From assembly GCF_026624755.1 (NCBI RefSeq), contig NZ_JAPMXC010000001.1, positions 2,390,365-2,454,364 on the forward strand: a stretch of 64,000 nt of DNA, given 5' to 3'. The stretch comes from Robbsia betulipollinis. GTDB taxonomy: Bacteria > Pseudomonadota > Gammaproteobacteria > Burkholderiales > Burkholderiaceae. The translations under genes and the position numbers were made by a program. This document shows positions 54,326 through 63,265 of this stretch, in pieces. Every line of letters begins with the position of its first letter. The stretch's first letter is position 1. The notes under the pieces are model-generated. The model made no database searches. It had not been told where the DNA came from and saw nothing but the letters and a program-made list of their open reading frames with translations.

Positions 54326-54613
54326 ATGGCTGTGTCCGCACGAAAGGATCGATTGGCCGCGGCGGATGTCGCCCCGGCGGATTACGAGTCGGCGCTGGCC
54401 GAACTCGAGGCGCTGGTCGCGCGCATGGAAGGCGGAGCGTTGAATCTCGAGGATTCGCTCGCCGCGTACCGGCGCGGCGCGGTACTTGTCGCGTTTTGCC
54501 AACAGCAACTGGAAAAAGTCGACCAGCAGGTGCGGGTGCTCGATGGCGAGACGTTGCAGGCGATGGCGCCGGATGCCGCGCGTGGCGGGGAGCGCCCGAG
54601 CGATGACATTTGA
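54326..54613 (+). CDS. xseB: Exodeoxyribonuclease VII small subunit
   Basis: Small helical subunit of exonuclease VII. It has 95 residues, with DYESALAELEALVARMEGGALNLEDSLAAYRRGAVLVAFCQQQLEKVDQQVRVLD as the family core. It starts the xseB-ispA-dxs isoprenoid series; its stop overlaps the ispA start by several bases. The start at 54326 is preceded by CGAAAAAG. Confidence 0.93.
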   Translation: MAVSARKDRLAAADVAPADYESALAELEALVARMEGGALNLEDSLAAYRRGAVLVAFCQQQLEKVDQQVRVLDGETLQAMAPDAARGGERPSDDI

Positions 54614-55619
54614 ACAGGACGTACGGCGAGCGGCGATGACGATGGATTTTTCGGACTGGATGAAGGGCGTGCAGGCGCGAACCGAGGCCGCGCTCGATCA
54701 CTACCTGCCCGCGGCGGGGCAGGCGCCCGCGCGGCTGCACGAAGCGATGCGCTACGCGGCGCTGGGGGGCGGCAAGCGGGTGCGCCCCCTGCTGTGCCAC
54801 GCGGCGGGCGAGGCGCTGGGCGCCGCGCCCGGGATGCTCGACGCCGCCGCCGCCGCGGTCGAGATGATCCACGTGTATTCACTGGTGCACGACGACCTGC
54901 CATCGATGGACAATGACGCATTGCGCCGCGGCAAACCGACGGTGCACGTCCGGTACGACGACGCGACCGGTCTGCTGGTCGGCGATGCGCTGCAATCGCA
55001 GGCGTTCGTCACGTTGTGCGCGCCGGTGCTGCCGGTGCCGTTGCGCGCCGCGCTGGTCGGCGAGCTGGCCGTGGCGAGCGGCTCGGTCGGCATGGCGGGC
55101 GGTCAGGCGATCGACCTGGCCTCGGTGGGCCTCAAGCTCGATCGCGCGGCGCTGGAAACGATGCATCGCCTGAAGACCGGGGCGCTGCTGCGCGCGGCGG
55201 TGCGCATGGGGGCGTTGACGGGCGCGATGGGGCAGGCCACGGAAGTGGCGCCCGCCGGTACGCCCGTGGCCGGTACGCCCGTGGCCGGTACGCCCGTGGC
55301 CGGTACGCCCGTAGCCGGTACGCCCGTGGCCGACGCGCAGCGTGCCGCGCTCGACGCGTATGCGGATGCGATCGGCCTGGCTTTCCAGGTGGTGGACGAT
55401 ATTCTGGACGTGACCGCGGATTCCGCGACACTGGGCAAGACGGCCGGCAAGGACGCCCTCGCGGACAAGCCGACCTATGTTTCGATCCTCGGGCTGGACG
55501 CGTCACGCGCGCTGGCGAAGAGCCTGCGCCACGACGCGCATCGGGCGCTCGAGTCGTTCGGCGCCCGCGCGCTGCGCCTGGCGCAGCTGGCCGACCTGAT
55601 CGTCGAGCGCGCATACTAA
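54603..55619 (+). CDS. ispA: Farnesyl diphosphate synthase (polyprenyl synthetase)
   Basis: Makes farnesyl diphosphate from IPP and DMAPP/GPP. The first aspartate-rich motif is HDDLPSMDNDALRRGKPT, the second is QVVDDILDVTADSATLGKT. The N-terminus has RYAALGGGKRVRPLL. Between them a 15-base tandem array encodes (GTPVA)5 at residues 219-243, inserted after GAMGQATEVAPA. I know of no such insertion in E. coli IspA. The ATG at 54603 overlaps xseB; a second ATG at 54636 is the alternative. It has 338 residues, longer than the usual 290-300, partly because of the insertion and the N-terminus. Confidence 0.94.
   Translation: MTFEQDVRRAAMTMDFSDWMKGVQARTEAALDHYLPAAGQAPARLHEAMRYAALGGGKRVRPLLCHAAGEALGAAPGMLDAAAAAVEMIHVYSLVHDDLPSMDNDALRRGKPTVHVRYDDATGLLVGDALQSQAFVTLCAPVLPVPLRAALVGELAVASGSVGMAGGQAIDLASVGLKLDRAALETMHRLKTGALLRAAVRMGALTGAMGQATEVAPAGTPVAGTPVAGTPVAGTPVAGTPVADAQRAALDAYADAIGLAFQVVDDILDVTADSATLGKTAGKDALADKPTYVSILGLDASRALAKSLRHDAHRALESFGARALRLAQLADLIVERAY
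55257..55331 (+). repeat. 15-bp tandem repeat inside ispA
   Basis: Five near-perfect copies of GGTACGCCCGTGGCC (the fourth has GTAGCC). In the ispA frame it encodes Gly-Thr-Pro-Val-Ala. Fifteen is a multiple of three, so copy number could change without breaking the enzyme. Confidence 0.95.
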
Positions 55620-55668
55620 GAAGCAGGTGTGGCCCTGCCGCGGAACGCGCGGCGCGCGGCGCTTGCTG

Positions 55669-55690
55669 ACCGCCTGCTTGAGGGCGGTTT
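55669..55690 (+). terminator. Weak hairpin between ispA and dxs
   Basis: ACCGCC (55669-55674) and GGCGGT (55683-55688) flank an 8-base loop, followed by only three T. It may attenuate ispA read-through into dxs, whose start lies about 15 bases further. Low confidence. Confidence 0.35.
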
Positions 55691-55705
55691 CAATACTGGA
55701 TTGTC

Positions 55706-57718
55706 ATGTACGATTTGCTGAAAACCATTGATGACCCGGCGGCCTTGCGCCAGCTCGATCGCGACTCCCTGCGCCCGCTCGCGGACGAACTGCGGGAATT
55801 CATTCTGCAAAGCGTATCGCAGACGGGCGGGCACCTGTCGTCCAATCTGGGCACCGTCGAGCTGACGATCGCCCTGCACTACGTATTCAACACGCCCTAT
55901 GACCGGGTGGTCTGGGACGTGGGCCACCAGACCTACCCGCACAAGATCCTGACGGGGCGCCGCGATGCGATGCCCACGTTGCGGCAGTGGGGCGGCATTT
56001 CGGGATTCCCGCGCCGTTCCGAATCGGAATACGACACGTTCGGCACCGCCCATTCGAGCACGTCGATCTCCGCGGCGATCGGCATGGCGGCGGCCAGCCG
56101 CATCAAGGGCGAGGCACGCACCGCGATCGCCGTGATCGGCGACGGCGCGATGACGGCCGGCATGGCGTTCGAGGCGCTGAACAACGGCGGGGTGTCCGAG
56201 GACCTGCCGCTGCTCGTCATCCTGAACGACAACGACATGTCGATCTCGCCGCCCGTCGGCGCGCTGAACCGGTATCTGGCGCGCCTGATGTCGGGGCAGT
56301 TCTACGCGACCGCCCGCAAGGGCGTCGAGCGCGTGCTGCGCGTCGCCCCGCCGGTGCTGGAGCTGGCGCGCCGCTTCGAGGAGCATGCCAAGGGCATGGT
56401 CGGACCGGCGACGATGTTCGAGGAGTTCGGGTTCAACTATATCGGCCCGATCGACGGTCACGATCTCGATTCCCTGATCCCGACGTTGCAGAACATCAAG
56501 GCGCTGAAAGGCCCGCAGTTCCTGCATGTGGTCACGCGCAAGGGGCAGGGCTACAAGCTGGCCGAGGCGGACCCGGTGCTGTATCACGGCCCCGGAAAGT
56601 TCAATCCGGCCGAGGGCATCAGGCCCGCGGCGGCCGGCAAGAAGGCCTACATGCAGGTCTTCGGCGAGTGGCTGTGCGACATGGCCGAACTCGATCCGCG
56701 CATCGTCGGCATCACGCCCGCGATGCGGGAGGGGTCGGGGATGGTGGAGTTCGAGCAGCGCTTTCCGGACCGGTATTTCGACGTCGGCATCGCCGAGCAG
56801 CACGCGGTGACCTTCGCCGCGGGCCTTGCCACCGAGGGTCTGCTGCCGGTCGTCGCGATCTATTCGACCTTCCTGCAACGCGGCTACGACCAGTTGATCC
56901 ACGACGTGGCGCTGCAGAATCTGCCGGTGGTGTTCGCGATCGATCGCGCGGGACTGGTGGGTGCGGACGGCGCGACGCATGCCGGCGCGTACGACATGGC
57001 GTTCCTGCGCTGCATCCCGAACATGACGGTGATGGTGCCGGCCGACGAGAACGAGGCGCGCCAGATGCTGTTTACCGCGAGCCAGCTGGGTACGCCGGCG
57101 GCGGTGCGCTATCCGCGCGGTGCCGGCACCGGCGTGGCGACCGTCAAGCAGATGACGGGCGTGCCGGTGGGCAAGGGCGAGGTGCGCCGCGAGTCGGGGC
57201 GCGCCCTGGGCCAGCAGCGCATCGCGATCCTGGCCTACGGCACGATGGTGGCGCAGAGTCTCGAGGCCGGGACGGCGCTCGACGCGACGGTCGTCAACAT
57301 GCGTTTCGTCAAGCCGGTCGACGCCGAACTGCTCGCGCATCTGGCGGCCACGCACGACGCGCTGGTGACGGTGGAAGAGGGGTGCGTGATGGGCGGCGCG
57401 GGTTCCGCCTGCGTCGAGAGCCTGCTCGCCTCGGGTTGGGTCGGGCCGGTGCTGCAATTGGGCCTGCCCGACGCGTTCATCGATCACGGCGACCCGGCGA
57501 AGCTGCTGGCGCAGTGCGGGCTCGATGCCAGCGGCATCGCCGCGTCGATTCGCCGGCGTTTTCCGATCGCCGACGCGCCAGCCGCCAGCACCTCGGCCGC
57601 CAGCACTTCGGCCGCGAGCGCACCGGCCGCAGACCCCGCGCCTTCCGATGCACCGCCTTCCCATGCGGTGACGGCAGCGCCGGACGCGACAGACGGCGGC
57701 GCCAAGCTCGTCGCCTGA
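55706..57718 (+). CDS. dxs: 1-deoxy-D-xylulose-5-phosphate synthase
   Basis: Thiamine diphosphate enzyme that condenses pyruvate and glyceraldehyde-3-phosphate, the first step of the MEP isoprenoid pathway. It has 670 residues. Motifs: [37 protein letters not shown], the ThDP site [20 protein letters not shown] with [15 protein letters not shown], the transketolase-like [20 protein letters not shown] and [25 protein letters not shown]. The last 45 residues are Ala/Ser/Pro-rich, with a 15-base repeat. It follows ispA, so both isoprenoid enzymes sit in one series. Confidence 0.97.
   Translation: MYDLLKTIDDPAALRQLDRDSLRPLADELREFILQSVSQTGGHLSSNLGTVELTIALHYVFNTPYDRVVWDVGHQTYPHKILTGRRDAMPTLRQWGGISGFPRRSESEYDTFGTAHSSTSISAAIGMAAASRIKGEARTAIAVIGDGAMTAGMAFEALNNGGVSEDLPLLVILNDNDMSISPPVGALNRYLARLMSGQFYATARKGVERVLRVAPPVLELARRFEEHAKGMVGPATMFEEFGFNYIGPIDGHDLDSLIPTLQNIKALKGPQFLHVVTRKGQGYKLAEADPVLYHGPGKFNPAEGIRPAAAGKKAYMQVFGEWLCDMAELDPRIVGITPAMREGSGMVEFEQRFPDRYFDVGIAEQHAVTFAAGLATEGLLPVVAIYSTFLQRGYDQLIHDVALQNLPVVFAIDRAGLVGADGATHAGAYDMAFLRCIPNMTVMVPADENEARQMLFTASQLGTPAAVRYPRGAGTGVATVKQMTGVPVGKGEVRRESGRALGQQRIAILAYGTMVAQSLEAGTALDATVVNMRFVKPVDAELLAHLAATHDALVTVEEGCVMGGAGSACVESLLASGWVGPVLQLGLPDAFIDHGDPAKLLAQCGLDASGIAASIRRRFPIADAPAASTSAASTSAASAPAADPAPSDAPPSHAVTAAPDATDGGAKLVA
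57581..57625 (+). repeat. 15-bp repeat in the dxs C-terminal tail
   Basis: Three copies, the third degenerate, of GCCGCCAGCACCTCG, coding for AASTS units just after the catalytic domain. This part of the protein is not needed for the fold. Confidence 0.75.
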
Positions 57719-57758
57719 GACCGGAAGCGGGCAGGCGCCGTGCTGCCCACATCCCCGG

Positions 57759-57839
57759 ATGCATTCCAGGCCGGATATGCTTCAGGTGGGATGTGCCTCA
57801 GGCCGGATGTGCCTCAGGCGGGATGCCGCATCAGGCCGG
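57759..57839. repeat. 16-bp degenerate tandem repeat at the dxs/tsaD convergent junction
   Basis: Five units, consensus ATGTGCCTCAGGCCGG (57759, 57775, 57791, 57807 and 57823; the last has 17 bases). The array runs into the last codons of tsaD. It replaces an ordinary terminator between the two convergent genes. Confidence 0.8.
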
Positions 57840-58859
57840 CTGCGGCTGGCCCAGTTCCCAGCGCGGGCTGACGCTGAAACGGTAGTCGTGACGCGCCTGT
57901 TCCGGCCAGCGGGCGATGCGCAGCGCGCCGGCGAGCGCGATCATCGCGCCGTTATCGGTACACAAGTCCAGTTCCGGGTAGAACACCGCGAAGCCCCGGC
58001 GCGTCGCGGCGGCATCGAGCGCCGCGCGCAACTGCGCGTTCGCCCCCACTCCGCCCGCCACCACCAGCCGTTTCATCCCCGTGCGTTTCAGGGCGGTCAG
58101 CGATTTCGCGACCAGCACGTCCACTGCGGCGTCCACGAAGGCGCGTGCGATGTCGGCGCGCGCCTGCTCGTCGAGCGGCTCGGCCAGGCGGCGCACCTGC
58201 GTCAGCACCGCGGTCTTCAGCCCGCTGAAACTGAAATCCAGATCGCCGGAATGCAGCATGGGCCGGGGCAGCACGACGGCGCCCGGCCGGCCCCGGGCCG
58301 CCAGCGCGGAGACCGCGGGACCGCCCGGATAGCCGAGCCCCAGCAGTTTGGCGGTCTTGTCGAACGCTTCGCCGGCGGCGTCGTCGAGCGTCTCGCCCAG
58401 GATCTCGTATTCGCCGACGTCCTGCACCCGCATCAACTGCGTATGCCCGCCGGACACCAGCAGGGCGACGAAGGGAAAGGCGGGAGCGCGCTGCGCCAGG
58501 AGCGGCGACAGCAGATGGCCTTCCAGATGATGGATGCCGATCACCGGCTTGCCCCAGGCGAAGGCCAGACCGTTGGCCACGCTCGCGCCCACCAGCAGCG
58601 CGCCCGCCAGGCCGGGGCCGGCCGTGTAGGCCACCGCGTCGATCTCGGCGGCCTGCACGCCGGCGGCCGCGAGGACGGTTTCGAGCAGCGGCAGCGCGCG
58701 CCGGATATGGTCCCGGGACGCGAGTTCCGGTACCACGCCGCCGTATTCGCGATGCATGTCGATTTGCGAGTGCAATGCGTGTGACAGCAGTCCGCTGCCT
58801 TGCCGGTACAGGGCGAGGCCGGTTTCGTCGCAGGAACTTTCAATGCCGAGAACGAGCAT
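57831..58859 (-). CDS. tsaD: tRNA N6-adenosine threonylcarbamoyltransferase TsaD
   Basis: Transfers threonylcarbamoyl to A37 of ANN-decoding tRNAs (t6A), with TsaB/TsaE. It has 342 residues in the HSP70-like ASKHA fold: [18 protein letters not shown] at the N-terminus, [19 protein letters not shown], the iron ligands in [13 protein letters not shown] (His111/His115), [12 protein letters not shown] and the late [15 protein letters not shown]. An open frame continues upstream to 60839, antisense to the flavoprotein, and is rejected. It is divergent from the flavoprotein gene. Confidence 0.97.
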   Translation of the reverse strand: MLVLGIESSCDETGLALYRQGSGLLSHALHSQIDMHREYGGVVPELASRDHIRRALPLLETVLAAAGVQAAEIDAVAYTAGPGLAGALLVGASVANGLAFAWGKPVIGIHHLEGHLLSPLLAQRAPAFPFVALLVSGGHTQLMRVQDVGEYEILGETLDDAAGEAFDKTAKLLGLGYPGGPAVSALAARGRPGAVVLPRPMLHSGDLDFSFSGLKTAVLTQVRRLAEPLDEQARADIARAFVDAAVDVLVAKSLTALKRTGMKRLVVAGGVGANAQLRAALDAAATRRGFAVFYPELDLCTDNGAMIALAGALRIARWPEQARHDYRFSVSPRWELGQPQPA

Positions 58860-58997
58860 GGCGCGGGCGGGGCGAGTGAGGTAGCGGCAGAACGCGCTGG
58901 GGCGGGCGGCGGATGCATGCCGCCGGCAGCAAAGGCGACGAGTATAACAGCGCCGCGCGAATCGCCCGCCGTCCCGGGCAATGCGTACAATCACGCG

Positions 58998-60212
58998 ATG
59001 GAAAAATTCGATATGGCCGTCATCGGCGCCGGTGCCGCCGGCATGATGTGCGCGGCGGTCGCCGGGCAGGCGGGCCGGCGCGTCGTGCTGCTCGATCACG
59101 CGGCGAAGATCGGCGAAAAGATCCGCATCTCCGGCGGCGGGCGCTGCAACTTCACCAATCTGCATGCGGCGCCCGCGCACTATCTGTCCGAGAATCCGCA
59201 TTTCTGCCGCTCCGCGCTGGCGCGCTATACCCCGCGGGATTTCATCGGCCTGCTCGAATCGTACCGTGTGGGCTGGCACGAAAAGCACCGCGGCCAGCTG
59301 TTCTGCGATGTGTCGAGCGAATCCGTGATCCACGTGCTGAAGGCCGAATGCGATGCCGGCCGGGTCAGCTGGCGGCACCCGGTGCGGGTACACGACATCG
59401 CGCGTGGCGGCGCGCAGGCGCGCTTCACGCTGTCGACCGATGCCGGCGCGATCGCCGCCGATGCGCTGGTGATCGCGACCGGCGGGTTGCCGGTGCCGAA
59501 GATCGGCGCCAGCGATTTCGCGCTGGCGCTGGCTCGCGCATGGGATATCCCGGTGGTCGCGCCGCGCGCGGCGCTGGTGCCGTTGACGTTTTCCGTCGCG
59601 GAATGGGCGCCGTTCGCCGAACTGGCCGGGGTGTCGATCGAGGTAGGCATCCAGACGGGCGCGGGCCGGGAGCGCGGCGCCTTCGTCGAGGATCTGCTGC
59701 TCACCCACAGAGGGCTGTCGGGCCCCGGCGTGCTGCAGATTTCCAGCTACTGGACGGCGCCGGCGCCCATCGATATCGATTTGCTGCCGGGGCGCGACGC
59801 CGGCGCCGAACTGCTGGCGGCGAAGTCCACGTCGCGCCGGCAACTCGCGACGCTGCTGGCCGACTGGCTGCCCGCCCGTCTCGCCGGTGTCTGGGCGGAC
59901 GTGGCCGGCGTGCCGCGCGACGCCCGGCTTGCCGATCTGCCGGACCGCACGCTGCGCGCGCTCGGCCAGGCGTTGAATGGCTGGCGCCTGCATCCGGCCG
60001 GCACCGAGGGCTGGCGCAAGGCCGAGGTGATGCGCGGCGGCGTGGATACGCGCGCCTTGTCGTCGTCGACGATGGAGGCGAAATCCTGCCCGGGCCTGTA
60101 TTTCATCGGCGAGGCGGTGGACGTGACCGGCTGGCTTGGCGGCTATAACTTCCAGTGGGCCTGGGCGTCGGGCGTGGCGGCGGCGCGCGCGGCCAGTCGG
60201 CAGGCGGTATAG
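58998..60212 (+). CDS. NAD(P)/FAD-dependent oxidoreductase, HI0933/BaiN-like
   Basis: Flavoprotein of the HI0933/YhiN/BaiN-like family, function uncertain. FAD-binding motif: [30 protein letters not shown]; then [21 protein letters not shown] (family signature), [47 protein letters not shown] at the C-terminus. It has 404 residues. It lies where rpsU would be expected in many proteobacteria, upstream of yqeY-dnaG-rpoD. Confidence 0.9.
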   Translation: MEKFDMAVIGAGAAGMMCAAVAGQAGRRVVLLDHAAKIGEKIRISGGGRCNFTNLHAAPAHYLSENPHFCRSALARYTPRDFIGLLESYRVGWHEKHRGQLFCDVSSESVIHVLKAECDAGRVSWRHPVRVHDIARGGAQARFTLSTDAGAIAADALVIATGGLPVPKIGASDFALALARAWDIPVVAPRAALVPLTFSVAEWAPFAELAGVSIEVGIQTGAGRERGAFVEDLLLTHRGLSGPGVLQISSYWTAPAPIDIDLLPGRDAGAELLAAKSTSRRQLATLLADWLPARLAGVWADVAGVPRDARLADLPDRTLRALGQALNGWRLHPAGTEGWRKAEVMRGGVDTRALSSSTMEAKSCPGLYFIGEAVDVTGWLGGYNFQWAWASGVAAARAASRQAV

Positions 60213-60223
60213 ACGGCCCGGTG

Positions 60224-60232
60224 TGTTAAAAT
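60224..60232 (+). promoter_or_regulatory. Extended -10 promoter of yqeY-dnaG
   Basis: TGT followed by TAAAAT (TGnTAAAAT), just past the flavoprotein stop and about 105 bases before yqeY. No clear -35 is needed for an extended -10 promoter. It sits where the rpsU promoter of the macromolecular synthesis operon would be. Confidence 0.55.
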
Positions 60233-60338
60233 CCCGCTGCTTCGGGCATGCCGTATCGCACGTTTTTCGCCGCGTCGCATCCTCGCGTCGGCAGTGACCG
60301 CCGCCACCCGTCCCGATCACCTTCAGAGTTGCCACCCG

Positions 60339-60785
60339 ATGAGCCTCAAAGAACAGATTACCGAAGACATGAAGACCGCGATGCGCGCGCGCGACAGCGA
60401 GCGGCTCGGTACGATCCGTCTGTTGCTGGCCGCCATCAAGCAGCGCGAGGTCGACGAGCGGATCGTGCTGGACGACGGCGCCGTGACTGCCATCGTCGAG
60501 AAGCTGATCAAGCAGCGCCGGGATTCGATCGAGCAGTTCGGCGCGGCCGGGCGCGACGATCTGGTACAGAAGGAAACCGCCGAACTCGCCGTGCTGGCGG
60601 GCTATATGCCGCAGCAACTCGACGATGCCGAGATCGATGCCCAGGTCGGCGCCGCCGTGACCGCGCTGCAGGCCAGCGGCCCGCAGGACATGGGCAAGGT
60701 CATGGGCCGTCTGAAAGGCGAACTCGCCGGCCGCGCCGACATGACGCGCGTCTCCGCGCGTGTGAAGGCGGCGCTGAGCCGGTAG
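60339..60785 (+). CDS. yqeY: GatB/YqeY domain protein
   Basis: 148-residue helical protein of the YqeY family, related to the tail domain of Gat[68 protein letters not shown] and, near the end, [30 protein letters not shown]. Exact role unknown; tRNA binding is suspected from the fold. It is commonly found between rpsU and dnaG in proteobacteria. An in-frame extension upstream is not plausible. Confidence 0.94.
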   Translation: MSLKEQITEDMKTAMRARDSERLGTIRLLLAAIKQREVDERIVLDDGAVTAIVEKLIKQRRDSIEQFGAAGRDDLVQKETAELAVLAGYMPQQLDDAEIDAQVGAAVTALQASGPQDMGKVMGRLKGELAGRADMTRVSARVKAALSR

Positions 60786-60935
60786 GCGTCGCGCCCTTTC
60801 CGGGGCGCGGGCCGCGGCGAGCCGCCCGTCGCACGACACGCGCCGCGCCGATGAGCGGGCGGGCGTCGTGCCGTTTCAGTAGTATGGCCAGTATGAGCGT
60901 GCGACCGCCGTTCAAGTCCATTCGGGCCGTTTCTC

Positions 60936-62843
60936 GTGATACCTCACTCCTTTCTCCAGGATCTGCTCGACCGCGTCGACATCGTCGAGGTGGTCGGCCG
61001 CTACGTGCAGTTGAAGAAGGCCGGCGCCAATTTTTCCGGCCTGTGCCCGTTTCATAACGAGAAAAGCCCTTCTTTCACCGTCAGCCCGACCAAACAGTTC
61101 TATCACTGCTTCGGTTGCGGCGCGCATGGCACGGCGATCGGTTTTCTGATGGAGCACGCGGGGCTGCCGTTTCCCGAAGCCGTGAACGATCTCGCGCAGG
61201 GCGCGGGTCTCACGGTGCCCCATGAACCGGGCCCGGGACAGATGGGCCGGCGCGCGTTCGCGGGCGAGGGCGGCGCACCGCGCGCCGACGGCCACGCCGC
61301 GGCGACCAAGCGGGCCGTGGATGTCATGCAGACCGCGTGCGATTATTACCGGCGGCAGTTGCGCGAGTCGCCCACGGCGATCGCCTACCTCAAGCGCCGG
61401 GGCCTGACCGGGCCTGTCGCCGCGCGTTTCGGTCTCGGTTTCGCGCCCGACGGCTGGCAGAATCTGGAAACCGCGTTCGACGATTATCGCGACGATGTGC
61501 TGGTGGAAACCGGGCTGGTGATCGTCAGCGAGAAGCAGGACGCGCAGGGCAAGGAGCGGCGCTACGACCGGTTCCGGGAACGGGTGATGTTCCCGATCCG
61601 CAATGCGCGCGGGCATGTGATCGGTTTCGGCGGCAGAATTCTCGATTCCGGCGAACCAAAGTATTTGAATTCCCCGGAAACGTCGCTATTTAGCAAGGGC
61701 AACGAGTTGTACGGCCTGTTCGAGGCCCGCCTGGCGATTCGCGAGCAGGGTTTCGCGCTGGTGGTGGAAGGCTATATGGACGTCGTGGCGCTCGCGCAGC
61801 TCGGGTTTCCGAACGCGGTGGCGACGCTGGGTACCGCCTGCACGCCGGTGCATGTGCAGAAACTGGTGCGGCAGACCGAACGCATCGTGTTCAGTTTCGA
61901 TGGCGATGCGGCCGGACGGCGCGCCGCGCGTCGCGCGCTGGAAGCGAGCCTGCCCCACGCGGCGGACAACCGGGAGATCGCTTTTCTGTTCCTGCCGAGC
62001 GAGCACGATCCGGACAGCTTCATTCGCGAGCGCGGCACGGAGGCGTTCGCCGCGGCCGTGGCGCAGGCCACGCCGCTGTCCGAGTTCCTGATCGCCGAGG
62101 CGCTGGCGGGCAAGGAACTGGAGCGGCCGGAAGGGCGGGCGAAGGCGCTGTTCGATGCGAAACCGTTGTTGCAGGCATTGCCGCCGAACGCGCTGCGCGT
62201 GCAGATACTGCACGAGATCGCCGACCGTCTGAAGGTGTCGACCGGCGAGGTGGCGGCACTGTGCGCGGTGGACGAGCGGGCGGTTGCGCCGCGCAGGCAG
62301 GCCGCGCCGGTGTCCGAACGAAGACGTGTGACAGGTAGCGAACGGCGGGCGCTGCGCAATCTCGTGATGCACCCTAGACTGGCGCTGCGCCTGGACGCGG
62401 CGGCGTTGCAGGTCATCGCCGAATGCGCGCATCACCGCCCGTTGTTCGAGGAAGTGGTGGCCCATGCACGGGAACTGGGCGAGCGCGCGGAATTTCGTTT
62501 GTTGTCCGACGTCTTGAGAAATTCGGAAAACGTCTCCACCTATGAGGAAATCTTTCGCGAAATCCTGGTCTACGATGAAAACGTGCGTGACCTGTTGATG
62601 GCGGAGGAGGGCGCCGACGCTGGTGGGCGTGGCGCGACGATGGCCGAGCATCGCCGGGAGCTGGAGGATCTGGCGTTTCAGGAAATCGATGCGTCGCTGG
62701 CGAAGATGCGGTACGACGGGCTGTGCGAACGGCTCGACCAGTTGTGCAAACAAGCGAAGCTGACGCCGGAACAAAGTCTCGAAGTGGCCGGTCTGTCGCG
62801 TCAGGTGGCGGAATTGAAGCATTCCGCCATCGCGAAGCAATAA
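60936..62843 (+). CDS. dnaG: DNA primase
   Basis: Makes RNA primers for replication. It starts with GTG (IPHSFLQDLLDRVDIVEVVGRYVQLKKAG). The CHC2 zinc finger is CPFHNEKSPSFTVSPTKQFYHCFGCG, with Cys37, His40, Cys58 and Cys61. The TOPRIM domain (about 255-340) has LVVEGYMDVVALAQLGF and [17 protein letters not shown]. The C-terminal DnaB-interaction domain is helical and ends VAELKHSAIAKQ. It has 635 residues. It is followed by a 420-base leader and rpoD. Confidence 0.97.
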   Translation: MIPHSFLQDLLDRVDIVEVVGRYVQLKKAGANFSGLCPFHNEKSPSFTVSPTKQFYHCFGCGAHGTAIGFLMEHAGLPFPEAVNDLAQGAGLTVPHEPGPGQMGRRAFAGEGGAPRADGHAAATKRAVDVMQTACDYYRRQLRESPTAIAYLKRRGLTGPVAARFGLGFAPDGWQNLETAFDDYRDDVLVETGLVIVSEKQDAQGKERRYDRFRERVMFPIRNARGHVIGFGGRILDSGEPKYLNSPETSLFSKGNELYGLFEARLAIREQGFALVVEGYMDVVALAQLGFPNAVATLGTACTPVHVQKLVRQTERIVFSFDGDAAGRRAARRALEASLPHAADNREIAFLFLPSEHDPDSFIRERGTEAFAAAVAQATPLSEFLIAEALAGKELERPEGRAKALFDAKPLLQALPPNALRVQILHEIADRLKVSTGEVAALCAVDERAVAPRRQAAPVSERRRVTGSERRALRNLVMHPRLALRLDAAALQVIAECAHHRPLFEEVVAHARELGERAEFRLLSDVLRNSENVSTYEEIFREILVYDENVRDLLMAEEGADAGGRGATMAEHRRELEDLAFQEIDASLAKMRYDGLCERLDQLCKQAKLTPEQSLEVAGLSRQVAELKHSAIAKQ

Positions 62844-62858
62844 ATCAGGATTTATCGG

Positions 62859-62867
62859 TGCTATAAT
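62859..62867 (+). promoter_or_regulatory. Extended -10 promoter upstream of rpoD
   Basis: TGC followed by TATAAT (TGnTATAAT), 15 bases past the dnaG stop. It would give a leader of about 390 bases before rpoD. The upstream side is AT-rich. It probably supports rpoD expression independent of dnaG. Confidence 0.6.
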
Positions 62868-62932
62868 TTAAGGTTTTAAACGGGTGTAAGTGCTTCTGCG
62901 ATTGCTGGGCAATTGCTGGTACGGCCGGGCGC

Positions 62933-63079
62933 ATGCCGGGTCGGACGGGATCTCCAGGGCCGAGGGCCGGATCTCTTGAAGCCAAGGGCGTGCTGCGGAT
63001 ACCCCGTAGCGCATCGAAGGCGTCGCAGGCGCCGCCCGCTGCACCCGCACCTGCGAACAAAACGCCTGAAGGCGAATGA
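62933..63079 (+). other. 48-codon micro-ORF in the rpoD leader, in frame with rpoD
   Basis: An ATG-initiated frame of 48 codons ends TGA at 63077-63079. Its C-terminal half (SASKASQAPPAAPAPANKTPEGE) is Ala/Lys/Pro-rich, similar in style to the N-terminal extensions of Burkholderia RpoD. It is in the same frame as rpoD but is separated by the stop and 62 open codons without a start. A 7-base perfect hairpin (CACCGGC at 63080-63086, GCCGGTG at 63095-63101) follows the stop. Either a leader peptide or a relic; not shown to be translated. Confidence 0.3.
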
Positions 63080-63265
63080 CACCGGCTCGGTTCCGCCGGT
63101 GCCCGGTCGAGCGTAATCCTCTCACGACGAAAGATTACAGCAGAAACCGGAAATTCGCGACGGGCGATTCATGCGGCGGCCGTCTGTATTGCAGCGGCAC
63201 GTGCAACCAAGGAACCCAGGGCCGATGCAACGTTGCGCAATGTGCGCGTCCTAGATAAGGCCACT

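Noticed and set aside
17863-57839. Short tandem repeats as possible CRISPR arrays
   Set aside because: Units of 9-16 bases are directly adjacent, with no spacers and no cas genes.
58860-60839. N-terminal extension of tsaD
   Set aside because: Antisense to the flavoprotein and yqeY; TsaD starts at [14 protein letters not shown].
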